A DNA stretch of 64,000 nucleotides from Ophioderma brevispina. Taxonomy: Eukaryota; Echinodermata; Ophiuroidea; Amphilepidida; Ophiodermatidae. Shown one piece after another: positions 1 to 10,915 of the stretch. How positions within the stretch are numbered: the stretch's first letter is position 1; each line of letters begins with the position of its first letter. The DNA is taken from assembly GCA_023653785.1 (NCBI GenBank), contig JAMKCH010035886.1, positions 1 to 64,000 of the forward strand. The letters run 5' to 3'. Under the pieces are notes generated by a model that was not told the DNA's origin, did not search any database, and was given only the letters and a program-made list of their open reading frames with translations. Made by a program: the position numbers and the translations under genes.

Positions 1-257
1 TTCTGGCTTACTTTGCTTGCAAAGGGACTGTTAACTTTTGGGATGGGGGATAATGGTTGTGTTGAATTGTTGTTTGGATTTTTGTTACAAAATGCAACAC
101 CATATTTTTCCTCATTGTTGTCTTGAAATTGTGGCTCCAAAGCATTTTAAGAAAAATATTAAGCAAAAATTTTTATGAGTGAACTGTAACTTTATTAGTC
201 ACAGTACTCTATAAAAAATTGTAGTATACTTTCCTGAACATCATCAAAACCATAATT

Positions 258-475
258 TTGGATGTGTGGTCAAGTGGAAAAGCACAGGACACGTGATCAT
301 TAGACTTAAATCATGAGTTCGAGCCCCACTATGGTCAACGTGTTTTGTGTCCATGGGCAAGTACTGATCCAATTGCCTCGTCGACCCATCCGAAATCTGC
401 GGAGCTGTTACAGGGAATATCATCTAGGGCTGATAGGCTGTGTGCTTCTAAGCATGTCTGTAGTCCAGTAAACTT
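258..475 (+). mobile_element. tRNA-derived SINE, 3'-truncated copy
   Basis: A tRNA-like head carries an A-box-like TGTGGTCAAGTGG at 265-276 and a B-box-like AGTTCGAGCCCC near 316-327. The following body (GTGTCCATGGGCAAGTACT and onward) matches a second, longer copy at 3849-4172, with similarity fading near 475. The pol III promoter boxes and the repeat status make this a SINE, not a tRNA gene: there is no foldable anticodon arm. It lies just outside the inverted arm starting near 535. Confidence 0.72.
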
Positions 476-790
476 AAGGATGAACCTAGAACAAATTGCA
501 ACAGAGGGTTTTTTGGTTTCATCTTGTTTTTATGTCCCCACTGAACATTATCCAAAATCGCCAAAATTGGGACATCGGGAAGTTGGGCTAATTAGCTAAT
601 CCAAAATGGCCGCCCAAAGACATTTTCAGCCCGTATCTCTCAAACGGTTGGTTTTAGACCCATAAATATAGTATTAATAGATAGAAATATGATACCAAAG
701 AATCGGAATCAGCTGGTTAACAAAACATTATGACGTACCAGTGATGTCATCATGCAAATTAACGTCAATATGCGTCATAAGGGTGACAAA

Positions 791-2051
791 AGAACGCATG
801 ACGAACTATATTTGGTGTGAAATAATATAGTATGACGTAAAGTGCTATAAAAACAAGCAACAAGCGCACCAACAATAACAAAAACATGATAATGATAACG
901 ATAAAATAAGTATATATGGTTTATATTGCCCACTAACATAACGAAATACAATCTCAAGGGCAGCTGACTATTATCATTGCGGCATCAGGATATGTCATTC
1001 CATCGCATCGCTTAGGGTATCAGCCAATGTGAACCCGCCTACAAGCCTGTTGTATATCGAATATGTCGACAAAAAAACGGAAAAACAATAAAAAAAAATA
1101 CCAGAAACATTGTATATGAGATTTTAATAATGTCATTTCATCCGCTCAGCATGCGCGTCCGTTTTAATGGGCCATGTGTCTTGAATCGGGGCTTACTCTA
1201 GGGTGGGGCTGCTACTATTCCAGAAGCACTCATTTTAAAGTTTATTTAGCCTTAAAGTGGTAACCACATTTCTTGATCAGACTTATAGTTAAATTAAGAG
1301 GGGGGGGGGGAAACTTGAAATTGGGGGGGGGGGGGCTTTTGAGTAAACGAATGTGGAGGGTGGAGCAATTGGGACTCGGAGATTGGGACACAGTTGCATG
1401 TAAAGTCTATGGAAGAATATGAAGCTTCAGCTATTAGGTTTTCTTTATCTTAACACATCACAATTATTGAATTATATATATGATTAACACCATAAACTGC
1501 CCTTTAATTAGAGACCATAAAAATATGTTGTGGGACTCTAAAGAAAATGTAATAAATAATTATTAAATTAAAAGTTGGATGAGTATACAATGGGACACAA
1601 TAAACATGGTGTTATACTCTTTAATCCATATGACTTGTTGAAGCTTTAACATGTGGCCTGCCAATTTGAGCATGCGACACGTAAATTCATACTTGTCATA
1701 CAGTCAACAATTTTCACAAGGGTATAACCCTATTAATGTTAATTTTATGAAATGGCTTATGGAATTACTTGCAGATTTAACTGATTGTGCTTCAGCAGAA
1801 TCTACTTGCAAAATTTTGTTAAGCGTCTTAAGGACTTTTGCAAATATGCATATTTTCGCTGCCATTTCGTTACCAGTTGCTACCAAACTAATAAAGATGC
1901 CACTTTTTGTCTAACTGATCATAGGTATTTTTATAAATAACTGCTTAAGACCTAGCCATACTGCAATTTGATAACATATTGAAAGATTGGACAATTCCTT
2001 CAGAAATGATTACTTTTATATGCTAGTATGTGTGTTTGGAAGTTAAAAGGT
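791..2051. other. No gene seen; AT-rich DNA with two G-runs
   Basis: No convincing coding signal on either strand. Two poly-G runs lie close together (1300-1310 and 1323-1335). The open frames at 1651-1914 (+) and 1704-1886 (-) overlap on opposite strands and have no recognisable composition. Confidence 0.6.
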
Positions 2052-2550
2052 TTAAAAGGCCGACTCAGAAATTACGAAAGAGAAACATTTTGAATAGAAA
2101 TTAAAATCGACAACTAAAATAAAGATAGGCACCTAAATGCTTAATTCCAAAGTTAAGATGAATGGGATGTTTCGTTTTCATGACAGTAAATATTTATGGA
2201 CAGTGTATAACGGGGTCATAGGATAACGTGGTACCAAATTTACGGATCGAATTTATAACAAGGTTGTGATTTTCCAGGGCGGATCCAGGATTGAAAAACA
2301 TCAAAATTACCGAGGGACTGAAAGTGTTTAAAATTGTCCAAAGTGGCGATTTTGCAAGGGTTTGCAGAATTACTGTGAGGCGCGCGCCCCCTACGCCCCC
2401 CCGGCGCCTGTTTTCTATATGAAAAGACTTCGATTTGAGCTTAGTTATTTCACATAGAGATTATTTATGGACAAGCATTCTGTAGATGCAAAAACCGATT
2501 TGTTTGAATTTGAGTGCCCTCATCGGCAAATCTCTGAGACGGCCTTTAAA
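2052..2550 (+). mobile_element. MITE family A (TTAAAGGCTGACTCAG ends), copy 1, interrupted
   Basis: Starts ttaaaaggccgactcag and ends ctctgagacggcctttaa, so the termini are inverted copies of each other. The body aligns with 4729-5094 (the AAAGATAG..CACCTAAATG, GTTATTTCACA and ATGGACAAGCATT blocks). Copy 1 is about 140 bases longer because another MITE (2275-2410) is inserted in it. Other copies lie at 12530-12768, 19021-19340 and 59611-60150. No coding capacity. Confidence 0.75.
2275..2410 (+). mobile_element. 136-bp hAT-like MITE with 5-bp target-site duplication
   Basis: Begins CAGGGCGGATCCAGG and ends GGCGCCTG (imperfect inverted ends). It is flanked on both sides by TTTTC (2270-2274 and 2411-2415). 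The uninterrupted family-A copy at 4729-5094 reads gtgattttctgtatg at the equivalent point, which is the empty site. A related copy lies inverted at 8729-8872. CAGG..CCTG ends with 5-bp duplications suggest a hAT-type element; that is inference. Confidence 0.82.
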
Positions 2551-2861
2551 GATAAAAATGATGCGTTGGTACGTGAAAATTTGCAGCGAAACGCACTGAA
2601 CAAGCCATACTTCCAGAGATGGCCTATTGAGTTTAATCAATTTCAGTAGCTAGCCTAGCGTACATGTCTATTTCGTTGCAAAGTCATAGAATCTCCATAA
2701 CGTTTCAGAATTATTTTATGCACAACTGTCATTAAAATGTTTGAAAAAAGGTGACCTAACATTCGAGCCGAAACTAGGTGACGAACACCATAAGCTAAGC
2801 TAAACTTGCAGCACTGTTGTAGACGTAGTGTCGTTTCGCGTCGTCGCGGGATTTTGTTGAG

Positions 2862-3068
2862 TTGTCGACAATGAAAATGCTCGCCGATACCAGCCCTACC
2901 TTAGCCGTAATATTTCAGAACAGTCCCATAGCGCGTGGGTTGACAATGCCAATTGGGATATCCGAGCCGTTTGTTCCACTACACCAGTTAACATTTCATG
3001 AATGTGCCGTTAATATGTTTATCAGTGCGTATGATTGTTTGTATCTTTCAGTAAACATCACTACATAG
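2862..3068 (+). other. Unassigned 68-codon open frame in CpG-rich patch
   Basis: The frame opens just after a CpG-dense stretch (2820-2860, with CGTTTCGCGTCGTCGCG) and stays open for 68 codons. The protein has no recognisable motif. CpG density here is well above the surrounding AT-rich DNA. It could be a fragment of a coding part of the surrounding composite element, or chance. No Kozak or splice evidence decides it. Confidence 0.18.
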
Positions 3069-3092
3069 TCATTTTGGGGTTTCATCCGATTA

Positions 3093-3313
3093 AAGTAGTC
3101 CACCTTTAGTAGAATCCGTTCACAGTAGATCTTCCCATGAATATCTGCCCACAGTAGATTCCACCTGACAGTAGATCCGACCGCAGTAGATCCGCCCCAG
3201 TAGATCCGCCTACAGTAGATCCACCCCCTACAGTAGACCCGCCCACAGTAAACACAATACAGTAGACTCCCCCCAGGTATCTACCCAGAGTAGATCCACT
3301 ACAGTGATCCACG
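3093..3313 (+). repeat. CAGTAGATCC minisatellite
   Basis: A short unit around CAGTAGATCCGCCC, 12-20 bases long with variation, recurs about 13 times (for example CAGTAGATCCGACCG, CAGTAGATCCGCCCC, CAGTAGATCCGCCTA). Unit length drifts, so frames are not preserved. No second array of this unit was seen in the window. Confidence 0.8.
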
Positions 3314-3724
3314 TGCTTATGTGCGTCACTGATGTGTACAACATGGAACAAGCTGCTTAAACTACTACGTAAACTCCCGATGACGAATAATTCATAATAA
3401 TAATAATAATTACGTCATATTTGTTGTACGTCATAGACACGTCATAGACATGTCATAATGCGTTTTTAACAAGCTTATTTGATTCTTTGGTGTCTATTGT
3501 ATCTACTATTTGTGGGTCTAAACCAACCCATTTAGGAGATACAGGGCCTCAAAGTTGCCGTTGGCGGCCATTTTTGGATTTCTGCTAATGAGCCCACTCC
3601 AGTGTCCGATTTGTCCGATTGTATATAATGTTCAGAGGGGTATTTAACAAATATATACCAAAAAACCTTCTGTTGCAATGTGTTTCCAGGTTCATATATA
3701 TATGGCTTAGATTTAATAGTCTAT

Positions 3725-4172
3725 TGAGACAGCCACCTGGTGATGAAGCAAAAATGATTGTGATGACTCTTTCAGGCGGCATCATACTAATATTGTCAAC
3801 CGTGCTTTGAGCCTGTTTACGGCATTAAGCGCTGGTTATTATGTTAGAGCATGTGTGGTCCAGTGGAAAAGTGACCAAGACTTGTGATCATGCGACCCAT
3901 TAAAATTGTGAGATCAAGCCCCACTGTGATCAACGATGTTGTGTCCATGGGCAAGATACTTAATATCAATTGCTTCGCCAACCCAAGCGAAATATGGGGA
4001 GCGGTTAGGGGAATAATACAATCTAAGTGCTGATAAGCATGTGCGCTTGTAAGGGCAGCTTTGAGCAGCCACCTTGATGAGCGAATGTTGTGACGATTTC
4101 TTGAGGCCGGAGTAATAAGGATTGGCAACAGCGATTTGAGCCTGTTTAAAGGGATTATGTGCTATATAAAAA
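3725..4172 (+). mobile_element. tRNA-derived SINE, full copy preceded by a tail fragment
   Basis: The full copy runs 3849-4172. It has TGTGGTCCAGTGG (A-box region), AGATCAAGCCCCACT (degraded B box at about 3911-3925), the body shared with 258-475, and a 3' end TTTGAGCCTGTTTAAAGG..GTGCTATATAAA. Directly upstream, 3725-3844 is a second SINE 3' half (TTTGAGCCTGTTTACGGC..AAGCGCTGG) in the same orientation, so the two copies sit head to tail. The GTGCTATATAAA tail may be shared with a LINE partner; not shown here. Confidence 0.75.
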
Positions 4173-4728
4173 TGGTTAGTATTACATTATTGTGTTCTCA
4201 TGAAAACTTGGATTCTGTTGCGGGTTTAGTGAGTGCTAGACTCTCACATCAAGTAGAAAATATGTTACACTTAAATCAGAAGGCAACTTTAATAAGCAAC
4301 ATCATTTGCATCAGCAACTGCACACACACATGCAATTCGCGCATAAAAAATAAACTGTGAAACATGTGTTGCCCTACACTATTCTTTTCTCAAAGAGACC
4401 TGCCTGAACGAAGAAAAGATTCAAGCAAACCCCACATCACTTCAGAGAAATGGCAACGAGAAGCCTCCAATAGCACAATTTATGAGATTTGAAATTTACC
4501 ATTTTACGTAAAGCATACACAATTGCTGTGATTGGGCTTAACAGGAGTCAAGCTATTGGGAACACTGTTTAGTGGATTTTATGGCTGTTTCTATGAAATT
4601 TTGGTGGCACATTCTTCATGATGTTCGTCGATATGTAGATGCATGTCACTGGGATACTGACTGGCAAGGATCATAAGTAGGAGAATCATCTGGTGCCAAC
4701 ATGGAATGTTTGTATACCAAATTTCCAC
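4173..4728. other. No gene; small fragment of repeat family C
   Basis: About 4210-4300 (GCTAGACTCTCACATCAAGTAG..AAATCAGAAGGC) resembles 54340-54400, part of dispersed repeat family C. The rest shows no repeat, RNA or coding feature. Confidence 0.4.
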
Positions 4729-5094
4729 TTAAAGGCTGACTCAGGATTTAGAAATATATTTTTGTGTGTAGTAATTAAAAATAATGACCTGGAACTAAAG
4801 ATAGTCACCTAAAATGATTAGATTCCAAATGTAGAGATGAATCAGATTTTGGTTTCATGCAGTAAGCATTTATGTACAGTATAACAGGGACATAGAAACA
4901 GTGTATAAAAAAATATTCCGGTCCGGGAATTTTACAAAAAAAGAGGTGATTTTCTGTATGCGGAACTTCAATTGAGTTAGTTATTTCACACAAGTGATTA
5001 GTATATGGACAAGCATTATGTATATGCAAAAAACATGATTTAGCGTGTTTGAAAATTGAGGCGCCCTCATCAGGAAATATGAGTCAGCCTTTAA
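4729..5094 (+). mobile_element. MITE family A, copy 2 (uninterrupted reference copy)
   Basis: A 366-bp element from TTAAAGGCTGACTCAGG to ATGAGTCAGCCTTTAA, clearly inverted at its ends. It is the cleanest copy of the family here and supplies the empty-site sequence for the insertions at 2275-2410 and 59661-59946. No open frame of note. Confidence 0.8.
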
Positions 5095-5139
5095 GTCTTG
5101 CGGAAGGATTCACAACCATGTTAAATAACTTGAGAAAAC

Positions 5140-5605
5140 AGGTAAGGTCCAGCACCCACTGCAAATGAGCGGTTTTTTTTGGTGACCCTCGCCTAAGTAT
5201 TACCCATAAAAAACTGAGAGAAATGCGAGAGGCTGGGTGGCAAATCATGGTTGCTATCAATTAAGTATAAAATATGTAGGAATATCCAAAAAAGGTTGTA
5301 TTGATATGTTATTTTGATACGACAAACCAATTGAACAGTATTCTTACAGGGAACACCTGACTGAAAAAAGTGGCTATTGACCTCCAGGGTCCACGGTGCA
5401 TGCTCGTCTTCACGGTCCAGTCGCTCGAAAATTTTGGGGATAATACCCTAATTTCATGAGTGATTGGGTAGGAGATATGATGTGACATTAAAGCAGCATG
5501 TGAGCTTTAAGTCTGAGATGTTCCATGGAGGAGGAAAATTACGTTTCATCCGGCCATTTGGTACCGGAACGAATGGGACCAGGATTTAGTGGTGTAACCT
5601 ATAGT
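5140..5605 (+). repeat. Direct repeat B, copy 1 (~470 bp)
   Basis: Runs from CAGGTAAGGTCCAGCACCCACTGC to GGGACCAGGATTTAGTGG and matches 6470-6945 along its whole length, differing mainly by substitutions and many 1-2 base indels. Shared landmarks are GGTGACCCTCGCCTAAGTAT, TCCACGGTGCATGCT and CACGGTCCAGTCGCTCGAAA. The indels break every frame, so it is not evolving as coding sequence now. Confidence 0.8.
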
Positions 5606-6469
5606 GGCAGTGGTGAAGAGACTAGCGAAAATAATTTATGCCTCCACTGACCCGGTAAGTAATTTGATCTGGTAACACTTGTTTTCAAAACACCAGTGAT
5701 ACTAAGCAGGCCCCCTGGACTAGTGTTGTCTATGCTGAGCGGGGGGGGGGGGGGGGGGGGGGGGGTTCAGCGCAAAAGAACTGCTGAGAAGCAAGGCAAG
5801 AGGTATGTATGAATGGAGCTGTAAAAACACTCTAGGCTGTCTGAAGTTTATGAAGCGAGTGTAAAATGACCGAGTCTAAGGTGCAAAATTCAGCAGTCTG
5901 GCTTGTGCAATGTTTTGGCTGATTAAAATAGCCACAGTATATGGATAAAAATCGGCCATGACAATCTGTTGTGAGTACATGCCTTTTGGGTTTTACCAGT
6001 GATGCCGGCTCTTCTTTTATCCGGAAAGTGAAGCATTTTGATACATGTTAAATTGAAATGGTTATCATCTATACTAAGGCCTTTGGTATGACATGCTACA
6101 AGCACCCCCCCCCCCCAACAGAGTAACCCCTTCCCCGAGTACACCCCCCTCCCCGAGTACCCCCCCTTCACTTCTCAAGGGCCAGGCACTAATCAGGAGC
6201 AAATAGTACGTTATTTTATTTCTGATATATGTTTTAAAACAATAGAACATCAGTAATGTTTTTGGTGAGTCCGATCTAAGAAATCTTCATAGATATCGGA
6301 ATATGGATATTTTAGGACATACTATTTTGTTGCTCACTTAATTAAAAAAAAAAAATTATTAACTCAGATGATCATTTCACAACATTTGAAGGGGTTTTCA
6401 AATAGACATGAAATGCCTGCCTTAATTTAGAAATTTGAGGTCTCTATAGGATTCCCACCAGTAATACTG
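5606..6469. other. Spacer between B repeats; 25-base G-run and C-rich block
   Basis: A pure G-run spans 5741-5765. A C-rich block with repeated GAGTACCCCCC-type words spans about 6104-6172. No gene seen. Confidence 0.6.
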
Positions 6470-6945
6470 CGAACCAGGTAAGGTCCAGCCTCCCACTGCA
6501 AATGAGGCGTTTTTTTTTGGTGACCCTCGCCTAAGTATAACCCTAAAAAACTGAGAGATATTGCGAGACCTGTGTCAATCATGGTGCTATCAATATTAAG
6601 TATAAAATCTGTAGGAATAATCAAAAAAAGGTGTCATTGAATGTTATTTTGATCCGACAAACCAATTTTAACGTATTCTGACAGGGACACCTGACTGAAA
6701 AAGTGCTCTGACCTCCAGGTCCACGGTGCATGCTAGGCTTCACGGTCCAGTCGCTCGAAAATTTTGGGGAAAACATACCCAATTTCAGGGATGATTGGGT
6801 AGGTAATATGATGACCTTCAAGCTCAGAATGTTAGCTTTAAGGTCTGAGATGTTCCATGGATGTAGAGAAAATGACGTTGTCATCTCGGCCAATTTTGTA
6901 CAGGAACCAATGGGACCAGGATTTAGTGGGGTGAAACCGTAAACA
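6470..6945 (+). repeat. Direct repeat B, copy 2
   Basis: Second copy of 5140-5605, 1.33 kb downstream in the same orientation. The open frames on both strands (for example 6621-6893 minus) are absent or broken in copy 1, which argues against conserved coding. The block opens with CAGGTAAG, which resembles a splice donor, but with no supporting exon. Confidence 0.8.
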
Positions 6946-7209
6946 TAGATTCATAGGGTTCTCTTCATAGCCACCAAAAAGGTTCTTAGCCAAGCAAATG
7001 GTTCTTTGTAGAACCTTACAAGAAACTTTAATAAAAAACCTTCAAATCAATTGAAAAGTTCTTGTAAGAGAAAAATTATTTTTAGACCAAAAAGGGTTAA
7101 AATGTTTTCAAAATAATGAGAACACAAATAAAGAAGTTCCAGACCTATTTCAAACTTTAAGTTTCCAAATAGAACCATGGGGTGCTATGTTGCATCTTTT
7201 TAGAGCGTG
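6946..7209. mobile_element. MITE-like hairpin element with GGTTCTT/AAGAACC words
   Basis: Repeated AAAGGTTCTT and GAACCTT words in both orientations and a terminal region TAGAACCATGGGGTGCTATGTTGCATCTTTTTAGAG (here only described by its ends TAGAACC and TTTTTAGAG) match the style of AAAGGTTCTT MITEs seen in many animals. Boundaries are approximate; the left end abuts repeat B. Confidence 0.4.
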
Positions 7210-7569
7210 ATGATGGTAGCCCCTTCAAACAAACTCTCAACCCAAAAAGCCGGTATGTATGCGTGAATCATTGTCAAATTATGTTTAAAACTATGATTTT
7301 AACCGGGGTTTCTATGCATTGAAATGAATCCTGCAACAATTTTTACCAGTTTTATCAATCCCCGAGTTTTCCTAGCATGTTAGAAATATTTTCCAAAGTC
7401 ATTTATGTTAATCTGTCTCTCTCTTCTAAATAAAATGCAATTGCTAAATTATGAAAATTGAAAAGCACACATTAAAAGAATTGTTTGCTTATCAAAAGGA
7501 AGCGTAGGACATCTGATGCAGAAAATCCGCAGCTGTTGTTTCATACAGTCCTGTCACGCAATGCAACCC
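7210..7569. other. No feature seen
   Basis: AT-rich single-copy-looking DNA without a repeat partner, coding signal or RNA gene. Confidence 0.5.
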
Positions 7570-8140
7570 GTTAAAGGAGCATTTGGTGTTCCAGCATTGC
7601 AGATCTAAGGTTTCCTTGTCAGAAGTGGGGATACCTGTAATCAGATCAGGACACTACCTGTATTGTGGAACTAACCACAGACAATGGACATCTCTTGGTC
7701 TGCCCATGCTGGAGCCACAATGCACAGACATGGACCTTGTGAATTCAGTGAAGCAGCCATACATTGTATCCATATCTGGCCTGATAATATTGAGAACCAC
7801 TGTGTTTGGATACGATAAGAAAAGTGATCCACCGCCTCGTCCAACAACTATACCTCGACAATTGAAGAATTCCTTTTATCATCTGAGCATTAGTCTCATC
7901 ATTATATTATATCTATATACAATTTAATTGTCTCTACAATATATTCACACAGAGTGGGGTTTTCTGTCCATAACCAGCCACAAAATTAACAGCACATGTG
8001 CCTTTAGGACATTGGATACAAATATTGTGTATTCATAACACTAAACATGTAATACGGCTGGAATTAAACTAAAAATTTGGGATAAACATTTCTAAAACAT
8101 ACAAAACAGAAGGTGCTAGAATCTGAATTGCTCCTTTAAC
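7570..8140. mobile_element. 571-bp element with GTTAAAGGAGCA inverted ends
   Basis: Left end GTTAAAGGAGCATTTGG and right end AATTGCTCCTTTAAC are inverted copies, extending weakly about 30 bases inward. The 114-codon open frame inside (7583-7927) has no recognisable domain and a random-looking C-terminus. It is treated as fortuitous. Confidence 0.5.
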
Positions 8141-8728
8141 CATCCCTTACCAATTCCAAAGTACCATGTTATTACTCCCTGGTAGTCCAGTACTTCTAAG
8201 GCCTCACAGGAGGTACAAGACAGATAAACGGTTTTACATTATTTAGACTATAATAGTTGTGGTGTAGTGTGTGGCGCCACATAGACAAAAGACCAGACCA
8301 TTGCAGGGATCCATCCTGTAGTCATGACCATCAAACTGGAATTCCAAGAGTTAATTTGAACACAACCAGAATGCACCTGCTTCACTTGCAGCGGATACTG
8401 ACTAGGGAATGAGGGTGTGGGGTGTGGCATGCAGCGGATGGCCAGGGGACTTTACTCCATTGGCCTTCAAAAAATTGGTCAAAAATTTGCATTTTCATCC
8501 CACTTTTTTTTACTTATAGAGATTGGGCATACTTGCTAAATTTTGGGGGGGTAAATAATGTCCAATTGGGTTTATTTTTGTATACTTTCATTCAACTCAA
8601 CCAACCAAACGCATATTTGGTCTCATTTAGCTCTCTGCTGGAACATCTCATGGGGGACAGCTTTGGGGAATTTTGCACCCTTGGCTAGAAGCCTCGGTAT
8701 GAACCTTGTCACTTTTGAATATATACAG
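8141..8728. other. No gene; low-complexity G/T-rich stretches
   Basis: Overlapping short frames on both strands at 8248-8890 have no domain signature. Ends at the 5-bp duplication of the next MITE. Confidence 0.5.
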
Positions 8729-8872
8729 CAGGCGCGGTTCCTCCAGGGAGGGGCTGAGGGGGGCTCGCGCCTCCCGGTAATTCTGCAAATCCTTTCAAAA
8801 TCAGCCCATTTGTTACAGCCTTTCAGCCCCCCAGTAATTTTGAGGTTTTTTCAAATCCTGGATCCGCCCCTG
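8729..8872 (-). mobile_element. 144-bp hAT-like MITE, inverted relative to 2275-2410
   Basis: On the minus strand it reads CAGGGGCGGATCCAGGATT at one end and GGAACCGCGCCTG at the other, with AAAATTACTGGGGGGCTGA inside, matching the 2275-2410 element. It is flanked by TACAG on both sides (8724-8728 and 8873-8877), again a 5-bp duplication. Confidence 0.82.
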
Positions 8873-8880
8873 TACAGGGT

Positions 8881-10039
8881 GACCCAATAAAAACTTTACC
8901 CAAAATGAAAGTGATATTTTCCACTTTTTTTTTAATTTGATATCTGTGGATTTTATTTTATCATAAAGAATGGGTAATTGAGCATCTTGCCTGAAAAAAA
9001 AAATCATTTTGGTTTGGCCCCCAAATCACTGATTTTTCTCCAAATATGGTGATTTTTGGCTCCAAATCACTGATTTTTGCCAAAAATCTGTCATTTTTCC
9101 TTCAGCTGGGGGGGGGACTGGGGGAAAGACTTTTTTTGGGGGGAATGTCCTTATGCACCTGATAATGACCAAGCCTTTCCTTAGCCGTGCACCACACAAT
9201 TTTTTACCCAATGGCTCCCAAGTTTTGGCGCTCTGTAAAACGATGGCAAAAAAGACAGAAAAATCGGGACCTGGGCACCGGATTTTGAAAGCAAAATGCG
9301 CCCAGTACCAGGTCTGCAAAATCCCAGTATCCTGGTATCAGCATTCCCAGAAAAAAAAAAAAACAAATTGGAGCTGCAGAAAAAAATCAAGACAGCCCAA
9401 AAAAATCTAAAAAAACCCTCGCCACTATTCTCTGGAATCAGAGCATACTGCAGCACATTTTCATTAGAAAAGGCTATTGAATAATGCTTTTTGGACAGCA
9501 CTTTTCACCTGACATTTCATTAAAAGGCAGAACTTTGGAGGGTAGGGCAGTAAACCACAAAGGCACAAACTCGATGGCTCGATATGTGAGACCTTTACAA
9601 GTAGTGAAAGTCAATTAGAGCCACTATGTTGTAAAGGTACATTGTCCGTACCCATCTCAAACAAATTGCCAATCAAGTTTCAAGCATGTGTATATTTTTG
9701 ATGATTGAGAGTTGGAAAAATGGAGAGGTGGGTGATGGGGGAAGGGGAAAATTTTTTCTATTTAGTTTTTTTGCAATGACTTTTAGATCTGTGGAATCTC
9801 CGAAATCGGCACAACCAAAATTGAGGTGCCTAAAAGTAATATAATGAGCATACCCCCAGGGAGCATACACACTTCATTATCACAGTTTTGGGCACCACCA
9901 TATTTGGTTTACGTGTTGTTGTATTTGGGGGATATATCATGAATATTAACATACGCATGTGCACATTGTTCCATTTCAAAGATAACACCAATCAGTCAGC
10001 CTAACCAAAATGGAACACACACAGACACACACACAGAAG
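8881..10039. repeat. Low-complexity region with a short tandem repeat
   Basis: 9003-9105 contains four imperfect ~20-25-base units built on CAAATCACTGATTTTT. Downstream to about 9480 the strand is A-rich with several poly-A and poly-G runs. The opposing frames here (9181-9501 minus, 9153-9410 plus) are products of that composition. 9490-10039 has no visible feature. Confidence 0.5.
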
Positions 10040-10298
10040 ACATGTGATGTGATCTGGGAAAACCCGCCACATGGTGGGAAATTTATACTTTGATTTTTAC
10101 TATCACTGCAGAGTTTGGAATATTAAGTTTCCATAACTGTTTACTTCTTTCTTCTTTGATACACACATCAAAAGTTACGCCTTATACAATCTGACAAAAG
10201 ATAAAGTACAATATAACAGATTTTAAGCTATTTTCTTTATTTTTTAAAAACTGTCCTGTGCGACATGTGGCGGGGTTTCCCAGATCACATCACATGTG
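10040..10298. mobile_element. 259-bp MITE with 34-bp inverted termini
   Basis: ACATGTGATGTGATCTGGG at 10040 and its reverse complement ending at 10298, with the inversion continuing through AAAACCCGCCACATG, give near-perfect ~34-bp inverted ends around an AT-rich core. No coding potential. Confidence 0.75.
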
Positions 10299-10467
10299 CT
10301 GTCACAATGCCTCCCCCTCCCTACTCTATCAAGTTCCCTATAGAAAGGTAATTTTGCTATAATGGTATCTTGAGGGTGTGATTTGTGAACATAACTTTAG
10401 AAAACTATTTGTAACTGTAAGTTGTAACCCGTTTTAGTCATAAGCTTGCTTCTTGACAAAACCAGTC

Positions 10468-10915
10468 CCTATGGGGTAAGTTGAGCCACTGGGATGGGGT
10501 AAGTTGAGCACAGGAAAAGTGTACACAATTTTCTCTGATTTTTTTTTATAGAAACTTATCAGGAATCATTTAAATTAAACTTTTAGATGAAACTTTTACT
10601 TTATCAAACATTTTTTGGGAATTACTGTAAAACAAAATAAAAATAGAAAAAAGGCAAAAATGGATTTCAATGCTATATAATAACTGTGTATGTCTATGGA
10701 TGGCTCACCCCACGTCTGGGGTAAATTGAGCCAATTTACAAAATACTTTTGACACATCACAAAAGGATAATAAAAACTATTGGTCAAAATTTGTGATACC
10801 TTAATCAAGGAAACATATATGTTTCACTTGTAACACTGCATTTGGGTCCTGCTTTAGCTGAGCAAAATGAAATAAAATGTAAAACTTGGCTCAACTTACC
10901 CTCTCTCCCCATCCT
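10468..10915. mobile_element. MITE-like element with GGGGTAAGTTGAGC words
   Basis: Left end has two tandem GGGGTAAGTTGAGC words (10472-10510). Right end has GGCTCAACTTACCCTCTCTCC, the inverse. An internal GGGGTAAATTGAGCC lies at about 10719-10733. The outward inverted layout suggests a non-autonomous element of ~450 bp. Confidence 0.5.

Larger units (their letters stand above)
535..3640. mobile_element. Possible 3.1-kb composite element bounded by ~240-bp inverted arms
   Basis: The sequence from about 535 to 790 reappears reverse-complemented at about 3395-3640. Landmarks are CTGAACATTAT, a ggctaattagc block, AATGGCCGCC, GGTTGGTTTAGACCCA, ACCAAAGAATC and ATGACGT repeats. These could be the terminal repeats of one DNA transposon, or two oppositely oriented copies of a smaller repeat. 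The interior holds a nested MITE pair (2052-2550), a CpG-rich open frame (2862-3068) and a minisatellite (3093-3313). No transposase is recognisable. Confidence 0.4.

Noticed and set aside
260..330. tRNA gene
   Set aside because: A- and B-box-like words exist but there is no acceptor pairing or anticodon arm, and a second copy with the same 3' body shows it is a SINE.
7583..7927. 114-codon frame as a gene
   Set aside because: Lies wholly within a 571-bp element with inverted ends and shows no family signature.
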